Assembly (NCBI GenBank): GCA_021819635.1
Contig: JAKAQQ010000044.1
Span: forward strand, 1 to 6,720
Length of the DNA stretch: 6,720 nucleotides
Direction of reading: 5' to 3'
DNA from: Pseudomonadota bacterium
Lineage (GTDB): Bacteria > Pseudomonadota > Gammaproteobacteria > JAKAQQ01
Shown: positions 1-5,821 of the stretch, one piece after another
Numbering within the stretch: the first letter of the stretch is position 1
How the letters are laid out: every line of letters starts with the position of its first letter
Made by a program: the position numbers and the translations under genes
Notes under the pieces: generated by a model
Seen by the model: the letters and a program-made list of their open reading frames with translations, nothing else
The model's database searches: none
Told to the model about the DNA's origin: nothing

Positions 1-1
1 C

Positions 2-1216
2 TGGTTCACGGAACGCCTCAACGGCCAGGACGGACTCGGGGCGATTTTCCCCGCCATGGTCAACGCCTACGAGGCGCTTCGCCTCCTTGGACACCCGGCG
101 GACCATCCGCTTTGCCGGCAGGCCCGGGAGGCCATCCGCCGCCTCGTGATCGAACGCTCCGACGAAGCGTATTGCCAGCCGTGTGTTTCGCCGATCTGGG
201 ACACGGCGCTGGCGGTGCTTGCTCTTGAAGAGCTCGAGGACCCTCCGGCCGAGGCCATCGAGCGCGCCTTGGCTTGGCTTGCCGACCACCAGGTCAACGA
301 TCTTCGGGGGGATTGGGCCGTGGAACGGCCCCATCTCGAACCCGGAGCGTGGGCGTTTCAATACGGAAACGCCTACTACCCCGATCTCGACGACACGTCG
401 ATGGTGGCGTGGGCTTTCCAGCGGTGGGCCCCGGCGCGTCCGCGCTACAACGAGGTCCTGGATCGCGCCACCCGGTGGCTTCTGGGCATGCAAAGCGAGA
501 ACGGTGGTTTTGCCTCGTTCGACGCCGACAACACCCACTATTACCTCAACGAGATTCCCTTTGCCGACCACGGGGCGCTTTTGGATCCGCCGACCGTTGA
601 TGTGAGCGCTCACGTCTACGGCTATTTTGCCTCGCTGGAACATCCTTCCGCGCCCCTCCGCGCGTCCATGCGTCGCTGCCGCGAGTACATGCTGGTTGAC
701 CAGGAGCGCTTCGGCGGCTGGTACGGGCGGTGGGGAACGAACTATATCTACGGGACCTTCTCGGTGCTCCTGGCGCTTGAGGTGGCGGGGGAGGACATGA
801 CGTCCGAGCCGGTTCGCCACGCCGTGCGTTGGCTGGAATCCGTCCAGCGCGAGGACGGAAGCTGGGGCGAGTCGAACGACAGCTACGAAGACCCGTCCCT
901 CGCCGGTGTGGCGGCGCGCGGCACCGCGTTTCAGACCGCCTGGGCGGTGCTTGCGCTCATGGCCGCGAAGCGGACGGACAGCCCGGCGGTTCACCGTGGC
1001 ATCGCGTATCTCCTGCGCACGCAAAGCGCGGACGGAACCTGGGAGGACGCGGCGTTCACCGCGCCGGGATTCCCGCGCGTGTTCTATCTCAAATACCACG
1101 GCTACGCGCTCTACTTTCCTCTCTGGGCGCTGGCGACGTACCGGCGTCTCCGCGCCCGCGAAGCGACGGGCGGAAGCGAGGGCGTCGCGAAACGCGTGTC
1201 TCCGCTCAAGTCTTGA
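2..1216 (+). CDS. shc (hpnF): Squalene-hopene cyclase, C-terminal part (5' end outside window)
   Basis: This enzyme cyclises squalene to hop-22(29)-ene and hopanol at the cytoplasmic membrane, the committed step of hopanoid synthesis. The reading frame is open from base 2 and ends with TGA at 1214-1216. About 404 residues are visible against a usual 630-680, so roughly 250 N-terminal residues lie upstream. The ATG at 56 is internal, because the codons before it already encode family sequence (LNGQDGLGAIFPAM). The catalytic aspartate motif DxDDT is present as DLDDT (bases 383-397), inside the typical WAFQYGN...YYPDLDDTS context. QW-type repeats of the terpene-cyclase barrel are visible as QSENGGF (near 490), QREDGSW (near 845) and QSADGTW (near 1022). 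The segment CVSPIWDTALA and the C-terminal FYLKYHGYALYFPLWAL are hallmarks of proteobacterial Shc. The stop codon overlaps the start of hpnG, which suggests co-transcription. Small departures from the common consensus are DLDDTS instead of DVDDTA and EPGAW instead of EPGGW. The family call is very secure. Confidence 0.97.
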   Translation, partial: WFTERLNGQDGLGAIFPAMVNAYEALRLLGHPADHPLCRQAREAIRRLVIERSDEAYCQPCVSPIWDTALAVLALEELEDPPAEAIERALAWLADHQVNDLRGDWAVERPHLEPGAWAFQYGNAYYPDLDDTSMVAWAFQRWAPARPRYNEVLDRATRWLLGMQSENGGFASFDADNTHYYLNEIPFADHGALLDPPTVDVSAHVYGYFASLEHPSAPLRASMRRCREYMLVDQERFGGWYGRWGTNYIYGTFSVLLALEVAGEDMTSEPVRHAVRWLESVQREDGSWGESNDSYEDPSLAGVAARGTAFQTAWAVLALMAAKRTDSPAVHRGIAYLLRTQSADGTWEDAAFTAPGFPRVFYLKYHGYALYFPLWALATYRRLRAREATGGSEGVAKRVSPLKS

Positions 1217-1959
1217 GCACGGGCACGCGCGTTGCGCCCCGCCTCGGTGTTGTCTGTGCGCTTGTCGACGAGGCGCGGGCGCTCGGGATCCATCGCCCCG
1301 GGCCGGATCGGGACGTGGCGCCCGCGCCCTCCGTCCTCGTCAGGGTCTCGGGCATGGGGCCGGAGCGGGCGGCCGTGGCGGCCGACGGTCTTCTCGGGCA
1401 AGGATGCCGTGCTCTTCTTTCCTTTGGTTACTGTGGTGCCCTTGACCCCGGCCTCACCCCCGGACGCCTGATTCTCCCCGAGCGTGTGGTGGACGCCGCG
1501 AGCGGCGAGGTCGTGGAGACCGACCCGCGCTGGCGCGAGGCTCTGGCCGCGCGGCTCGGCCTCGGAGGGGCCGAGACCCGGGTCCGAACCCTGGTCGGGT
1601 CCACGCGCGTTTTGTGCGCGGAAGACAAGCGCTCCTGGAACCTCCGCTGGCCCGAGGCCGCGATCGACATGGAGAGTTACGCCGTGGCACGCCGGGCCCG
1701 GGAGGGCGGGGTTCCCTGCGCGGTTCTTCGCGTTGTTCTTGACCGCCGTGACGACGATCTCCCTTCGTCCTTGACCGGGCTTCTCGACCCCTGGGGCCGG
1801 TGGGACGCGCCGTGGTTCCGGCGGCTTGCGGGTGTTCTCGACGTCGCTCCGCGGCGGCTGATCGCACTGGCTCGCGCCCGCCGCCTCGCGTTTGGTGCTC
1901 TGGTCGAAACCGCCCGTGCCCTGGCTCCGGATTTCCTCGCCCCCGAGATTTCCGGATAA
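1213..1959 (+). CDS. hpnG: Hopanoid-associated phosphorylase/nucleosidase HpnG
   Basis: HpnG belongs to the nucleoside phosphorylase (PNP/UDP, MTA/SAH nucleosidase) superfamily. Genetic work on the family indicates that it removes adenine from adenosylhopane to give (phospho)ribosylhopane, the second side-chain step of bacteriohopanepolyol synthesis. The product is 248 residues from a TTG start, within the usual range. Visible features are an N-terminal strand LGVVCALVDEA (residues 11-21), the glycine motif SGMGPERA (46-53), SFGYCGALDPGL (70-81) and the superfamily signature IDMESYAVA (151-159), whose Met-Glu pair binds the ribose. No ATG or GTG lies in frame near the true N-terminus, so TTG at 1213-1215, sharing bases with the shc TGA (1214-1216), is the only sensible start. 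No purine-rich ribosome binding site precedes it, so reinitiation after shc is likely. The usual partner HpnH (radical SAM adenosylhopane synthase) is not in the window. The family is secure; the exact reaction rests on homologues. Confidence 0.9.
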   Translation: MSTGTRVAPRLGVVCALVDEARALGIHRPGPDRDVAPAPSVLVRVSGMGPERAAVAADGLLGQGCRALLSFGYCGALDPGLTPGRLILPERVVDAASGEVVETDPRWREALAARLGLGGAETRVRTLVGSTRVLCAEDKRSWNLRWPEAAIDMESYAVARRAREGGVPCAVLRVVLDRRDDDLPSSLTGLLDPWGRWDAPWFRRLAGVLDVAPRRLIALARARRLAFGALVETARALAPDFLAPEISG

Positions 1960-2013
1960 TTTCCACACCCCGCGCGAACCGCCTGAAGTCCCGGGGTCCG
2001 TCAAGGCGGGGCG

Positions 2014-2039
2014 TTGGCCGCCCTCCGCTCTGCTAGAAT
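2014..2039 (+). promoter_or_regulatory. Candidate sigma-70 extended -10 promoter for mvaD-hpnN-hpnL
   Basis: TGCTAGAAT at 2031-2039 contains an extended -10 TG dinucleotide and a TAGAAT hexamer (2034-2039) that matches TATAAT at 5 of 6 positions. This AT-containing stretch stands out in otherwise very GC-rich DNA. A weak -35-like TTGGCC (2014-2019) matches TTGACA at 4 of 6, but the spacer is only 14 bases, so recognition would depend on the extended -10. Transcription would begin near 2046 and leave a leader of about 50 bases before the mvaD ATG. The call is by eye only. Confidence 0.5.
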
Positions 2040-2050
2040 CAGCGTTCTGC

Positions 2051-2074
2051 GGAACCGTCACGATCGTGGAACCG
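2051..2074. repeat. 10-bp palindrome flanked by a GGAACCG direct repeat, possible operator
   Basis: CACGATCGTG at 2059-2068 is a perfect 10-bp palindrome. The heptamer GGAACCG occurs on both sides, at 2051-2057 and 2068-2074, 17 bases apart start to start. The element lies immediately downstream of the expected transcription start of the candidate promoter, a typical place for a repressor site. As an RNA hairpin it would be poor (three base pairs around a four-base loop), so a DNA-binding role is the more reasonable reading. Chance occurrence is not excluded. Confidence 0.25.
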
Positions 2075-2096
2075 CACCCGATTCCTGCGCCTTTCT

Positions 2097-3167
2097 ATGA
2101 CCGCACCCCCCGAACACGCCCCGCGAAGAGTCCCGAGTGGGGAAGCCTGCGCGGTCGCACACCCGAACATTGCCCTCGTCAAGTATTGGGGCAAAAGGAG
2201 CGGGCCCGGCAATCTTCCGGCCGTGGGCTCGATTTCCATGACCCTGGACGGCATGACGACCCGGACCCGCGTCCGGTTTCTCGGTGCGGCGGGGGACGAT
2301 CGGGTCTGTCTCGACGGGGCGGACGCCGACGCCAAAACCGCCCGCCGCGTCCGGGCTCTCCTTGATCGCCTTCGCTCCCTCGCCCCCGAGGCCGGAGCGG
2401 CCGAGGTCGAAAGCTCCAACGATTTTCCGACGGGGGCCGGGCTGGCGTCCTCCGCCTCCGGGTTCGCCGCACTTCTCGTGGCCGCCGAGAGCGCCCTGGG
2501 GCTCCATCTCACGGACGACGATCGATCCCGGCTGGCCAGGGAAGCCTCGGGCTCGGCTCCCCGGTCCCTCCACGGCGGGTTCGTCGAGATGGCCTGCGGG
2601 CGGAGCGACGACGGTCGCGACGCCGTCGCCCGGCCGCTTCTCGCGGCGGACGACTGGCCCCTGAAGGTGGTTGTGGCCGTGATCCGTGAGGAAGAGAAAG
2701 AGATCGGATCCGGCGAAGGCATGCAGCGGAGCTTGGCGACATCGCCGTACGCGGGAAGCTGGATTGCCAGTCACCCCGCGGATCTCGAGGACGCCCGTGA
2801 GGCCATCCGCACCAGGGATTTTGCTCGCCTTGCCGCGGTGGCCGAAGCCAGCTGCCTCAAGATGCACGCCCTGGCCATGTCGGCACGCCCGGGAATCCTG
2901 TACTGGAGGGGAGCGACGGTTGAGGCCCTGCACGCCATCGTGGCGCTGAGACAGGAAGGTCTTGACGTTTTCTTTACCGTCGATGCCGGGCCGCAGGTCA
3001 AGGCCGTGTGCACGGAAGCCTCGTTGCCGCGTGTACGGGCGAGACTCTCGGATCTCCCCGGTGTCCGGCGTCTCATCGTCTGCCCGCTCGGTCGGGGGGC
3101 GCGTCTTCTCCGGCCCGGAGAGGACGCGGCGGGGAGTCCGGAGAGCCGGCGGCGGGAAGGCGCATGA
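2097..3167 (+). CDS. mvaD: Diphosphomevalonate decarboxylase (GHMP kinase superfamily)
   Basis: The family catalyses ATP-dependent decarboxylation of mevalonate 5-diphosphate to isopentenyl diphosphate in the cytosol, the last step of the classical mevalonate pathway (EC 4.1.1.33). The product is 356 residues, normal for the family. The substrate-binding N-terminal motif HPNIALVKYWGKR (residues 22-34, with Asn24, Lys29 and Lys33) is followed by NLP...GSISMTL. The GHMP phosphate loop is FPTGAGLASSASGFAAL (110-126). ASGSAPRSLHGGF (150-162) carries Arg156, equivalent to the catalytic Arg158 of the yeast enzyme. FTVDAGP (293-299) carries Asp296, equivalent to yeast catalytic Asp302. All recognisable active-site residues are therefore present. 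ATG 2097 is forced as the start: the frame is closed by TAG at 2034, and no other start codon comes before the conserved motif. It has no clear Shine-Dalgarno sequence. The stop overlaps the hpnN ATG. A related activity, such as phosphomevalonate decarboxylase, cannot be excluded from sequence alone. Confidence 0.93.
   Translation: MTAPPEHAPRRVPSGEACAVAHPNIALVKYWGKRSGPGNLPAVGSISMTLDGMTTRTRVRFLGAAGDDRVCLDGADADAKTARRVRALLDRLRSLAPEAGAAEVESSNDFPTGAGLASSASGFAALLVAAESALGLHLTDDDRSRLAREASGSAPRSLHGGFVEMACGRSDDGRDAVARPLLAADDWPLKVVVAVIREEEKEIGSGEGMQRSLATSPYAGSWIASHPADLEDAREAIRTRDFARLAAVAEASCLKMHALAMSARPGILYWRGATVEALHAIVALRQEGLDVFFTVDAGPQVKAVCTEASLPRVRARLSDLPGVRRLIVCPLGRGARLLRPGEDAAGSPESRRREGA
3154..3160 (+). 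promoter_or_regulatory. Ribosome binding site supporting the hpnN start
   Basis: GGGAAGG, just upstream of the ATG at 3164, is the most purine-rich ribosome-binding candidate at any start in the window. The spacing of three bases is short. Together with the ATGA overlap with the mvaD stop, it favours 3164 over the further-upstream in-frame ATG at 3008, which lies deep inside mvaD. Confidence 0.5.
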
Positions 3168-5821
3168 CCCGATCGGTGGCTCCCGGGTCCCGTTGGGCGT
3201 TGTGGCTCACCGCCTACCAACGTTGGGTGACGGCCCACGCCCGCTGGGCCCTTCTGGCGGCTCTTCTGGCCACGGTGGCGTCCGGGTACATCATCGCCAC
3301 GCGCGCGGGCATCAACACGAAAACGAGCGATCTCCTCTCGAAAGAACTTCGCTTCCACGTGCTCAACCGACGTTTCGAGCGCCTGTTTCCCCAGCAGCAC
3401 GAGGCCATCGTCCTCGTTCTCCACGGGCGCGGCCCGCGGAGCGTCGACCGGGCCGCGCGTCGCCTTCTCGTCTGGCTGCGCCGTCATCCCCACGAGTACC
3501 GCAACCCCCTGGACCCGGACGTCGACCCGTTCCTTCGTCGTGCGGCGCTCCTTTATTTGCCGCTGCCCGCGCTCAAGCACTTGTCGGCCCGCCTGGTCCG
3601 GGCCGGCCCCATGCTCGGTCGACTGGCCCGTCAACCCACGCTGGAGGGCCTTGCGGGACTCCTCCGGGAGGTGGTGCAGCACCGGGGGTCTCGCGGGCTC
3701 AAGAACCGCTTGTTGCCGCCGGTCCTCAACGCGCTCGATCGCGCCGTCCACCGGTTCGACACCGGGCGACCGGCCCGGGTTCATTGGGCGCGCATTCTGA
3801 CCCCGGGACCGCTCGGCCGCCGTGCCGACGGCGACTGCACGATCGTGACGGTTCGCCCGCGGGCGCGTCCGCAGGATCTCCGTCCCTACCACGACGCGGT
3901 GCTGCGCCTCCGCCGCGCCCTGGTCCGGTTGGGCCTCGACAAGGCCCACGGGATTCGTGTGGGCTGGACGGGAGGGGCGGTGCTTGCGGACGAGCAGTTG
4001 GCGACCGTCGGGCGCGGATTGGGCGGCGCCCTGGCGCTCTCGTTCCTGATCGTTCTGGTGCTCGTGGCCTTGGCCGTGCGCAGTGTGCGTATGACCGCCG
4101 CGATCCTTCTCACGCTCGTCATGGGGCTCGCTTGGACGACGGCTCTGGCCACCGTGGTGCTGGGTCCCTTCAACCTGATCTCGGTCGCCTTCGCGGTTCT
4201 CTTCGTGGGGCTCGGCGTGGATTTCGGGATCCAGTACGGGGTCCGTTATCTTGAGGAATACGCCGGGAACCAATCCGTGTCGAAGGCCCTGGACCACACG
4301 GCCCGCGGCCTGGCCTGGCCGCTGACGCTGGCCGCCACGGCCGCGGCGATCAGTTTCTTCGCGTTTCTGCCGACCCGTTACACCGGCATCATCGACCTGG
4401 GTCTCGTGGCCGGGTCGAGCATGTTTGTCGCCTGGTTTGCGTACATCACGTTGATGCCCGCCTGGATCCACGTCTTCGGCCGCCCGCACCGCTACCCCCC
4501 GCTTCGTCACGCCGTGGCCTGCCGTTACGCGAACTTCGTCCACACGCACGCGCGAGCCATTCTCGTCTCCGCCCTGGTTGTGACGCTGCTGGCGGTTCCG
4601 TTTGCCCTGCGGATGAAATTTGACTTCAACCCGCTGCATCTCATGAATCCCCGGAACCCGGCGGTCCGCACGCTCAACCGACTGGCGGCGCACAGTCGGT
4701 ACTCCCCCTACAGCATCGATCTTCTGGTGCACGGGCGCCGTCGTGCCCGTCTCATGGCGCGTCGGCTGCGCGGCGCGTCGAGCGTCGGCCGGGTGGTGAC
4801 GCTCCGGTCGCTGATCCCGGCGCACCAGGAGCGCAAGCGGGCTCTTCTCTCAGAGCTGCGCTTGATCCTGCCGCCGTTTTCCCTCCGTCCCGATCGGCGG
4901 CGGTACCGCAGGGTCGCCCCCGGGGCGAGGAGGCGGCTCGAGGGCGACGCGACCGCCCTGACGGCACTCTCGCGCGCGCGGGTCCGGAACCCTCGCCTCC
5001 GCCGTGCGCTTCGGGGGTTTGCGGGTTCCCTCGGGCGCGCTCTGAAGCGCCGCACCAGCGTTCTGCGTCTGCAGCGAACGCTCCTCGGGGGGCTTGTCGG
5101 GAATCTCGACCTCCTGAGCCGGGCCCTGCACCCCCCGCGCGTCACGGCCGCCACGCTTCCGCGTCGTCTCGTCCGCCTGTTTCGTGCTCCGGGCGGTGTT
5201 GACCGTCTCGAGATTTTTTCCCGTCTCGATCTCTCGCACGAGGCCGCGCTCCGCCGTTTTGTCCGCCAGGTTCATCGCCTCGCTCCCGACGCGGTCGGCA
5301 CCCCGGTGATGCTCGTCGAGGGCGGGCGGACCGTTCTGGACGCCTTCGAAGAAGCCACCCTGATTGCCCTCGCGCTGACCGCCGTTTTGCTGTTTGCGGT
5401 GCTGCGGCGTTTCCGGGACGTGGCCTTGATCCTGGCCACCACGACCGTCTGCGCCGTGCTCTCCACGGCCACCATGGCGGTTCTTCATCACCCCTACGAT
5501 CTTGCCAACATCATTGTGCTTCCCCTTCTCCTCGGCTTGTCGCTGGTGTACGGCATTTATTTCATCCTGCGCTGGCGCGCCGGCACCCCCGTGGCGGAGG
5601 TGCTCCGAAGCAGCACGCCCCGCGGCGTTCTTTACAGCGGGGCGACGACCTTGGGCACCTTCGGGAGCCTGATGCTGGCGGGAGATCCCGGCGTCAGCAG
5701 CTTGGGCCGGGCGCTCGTGATCGCCTTGGGTTGGGTCCTTGCGAGCACCCTTCTTCTCCTTCCGGCGCTGCTGACGTTTCTGCCCCACGGCCCTTCCCCC
5801 GCGAGCGCACGCGATGCCTGA
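3164..5821 (+). CDS. hpnN: Hopanoid transporter HpnN (MMPL/RND family)
   Basis: HpnN proteins are RND-type inner-membrane transporters that move hopanoids towards the outer membrane. The product is 885 residues, as expected. The topology is the duplicated RND/MMPL plan. TM1 is near residues 26-46, followed by a large periplasmic loop (about 47-285). A cluster of about five helices follows (about 286-440), containing the RND-type segment VGLGVDFGIQYGVRYLEE (348-365). A seventh helix is near 463-482, a second periplasmic loop spans about 483-728, and a final cluster spans about 729-875. That last cluster repeats the pattern with LLLGLSLVYGIYFILRWR (788-805) and GATTLGTFGSLMLAGDPGV (826-844). 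The start is the ATG overlapping the mvaD stop (ATGA), giving MTRSVAPGSR before TM1. The second periplasmic loop is unusually rich in arginine (39 Arg in residues 521-680, against about 7 acidic residues). The gene overlaps hpnL by 8 bases, so coupled translation of two membrane proteins is likely. A generic MMPL exporter is the alternative, but hopanoid context and length favour HpnN. Confidence 0.93.
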   Translation: MTRSVAPGSRWALWLTAYQRWVTAHARWALLAALLATVASGYIIATRAGINTKTSDLLSKELRFHVLNRRFERLFPQQHEAIVLVLHGRGPRSVDRAARRLLVWLRRHPHEYRNPLDPDVDPFLRRAALLYLPLPALKHLSARLVRAGPMLGRLARQPTLEGLAGLLREVVQHRGSRGLKNRLLPPVLNALDRAVHRFDTGRPARVHWARILTPGPLGRRADGDCTIVTVRPRARPQDLRPYHDAVLRLRRALVRLGLDKAHGIRVGWTGGAVLADEQLATVGRGLGGALALSFLIVLVLVALAVRSVRMTAAILLTLVMGLAWTTALATVVLGPFNLISVAFAVLFVGLGVDFGIQYGVRYLEEYAGNQSVSKALDHTARGLAWPLTLAATAAAISFFAFLPTRYTGIIDLGLVAGSSMFVAWFAYITLMPAWIHVFGRPHRYPPLRHAVACRYANFVHTHARAILVSALVVTLLAVPFALRMKFDFNPLHLMNPRNPAVRTLNRLAAHSRYSPYSIDLLVHGRRRARLMARRLRGASSVGRVVTLRSLIPAHQERKRALLSELRLILPPFSLRPDRRRYRRVAPGARRRLEGDATALTALSRARVRNPRLRRALRGFAGSLGRALKRRTSVLRLQRTLLGGLVGNLDLLSRALHPPRVTAATLPRRLVRLFRAPGGVDRLEIFSRLDLSHEAALRRFVRQVHRLAPDAVGTPVMLVEGGRTVLDAFEEATLIALALTAVLLFAVLRRFRDVALILATTTVCAVLSTATMAVLHHPYDLANIIVLPLLLGLSLVYGIYFILRWRAGTPVAEVLRSSTPRGVLYSGATTLGTFGSLMLAGDPGVSSLGRALVIALGWVLASTLLLLPALLTFLPHGPSPASARDA

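Larger units (their letters stand above)
1960..2096 (+). other. Intergenic region between hpnG and mvaD
   Basis: This 137-base gap is the only one in the window; every other junction overlaps. It holds an extended -10 promoter candidate, a 10-bp palindrome and a short direct repeat, each listed separately. Two short GC-rich potential hairpins sit upstream of the promoter. In one, CCGCCT (1979-1984) pairs with AGGCGG (2004-2009). In the other, GGGCG (2009-2013) pairs with CGCCC (2019-2023). They share base 2009, and neither is followed by a T run, so I do not call an intrinsic terminator. No small ORF or RNA gene could be supported. Confidence 0.7.

Noticed and set aside
1932..1960. GATAAT (1955-1960) as a -10 box
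   Set aside because: It overlaps the hpnG stop and has only a poor upstream partner (TTTCCT, 3 of 6). The TGCTAGAAT site is the better candidate.
1979..2023. GC-rich hairpins after hpnG as an intrinsic terminator
   Set aside because: The stems are only 5-6 bp, they share base 2009, and no T run follows. A Rho-independent terminator is not supported.
1111..2061. Long - strand frame opposite hpnG, and a similar one at 5694-6665 opposite hpnL
   Set aside because: Low-complexity, family-less translations mirroring the codon bias of the + strand genes; shadows, not genes.
2962..4254. 430-codon + strand frame overlapping mvaD and hpnN in another phase
   Set aside because: The translation is Pro/Arg/Gly/Ser-rich with no domain, while the overlapping phase encodes well-conserved HpnN.
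2771..4825. 684-codon open frame on the - strand antisense to mvaD and hpnN
   Set aside because: It is rich in Arg, His, Gln and Gly with no recognisable domain, and it lies opposite two clearly real genes. Long antisense frames are expected in GC-rich coding DNA because stop codons are rare.
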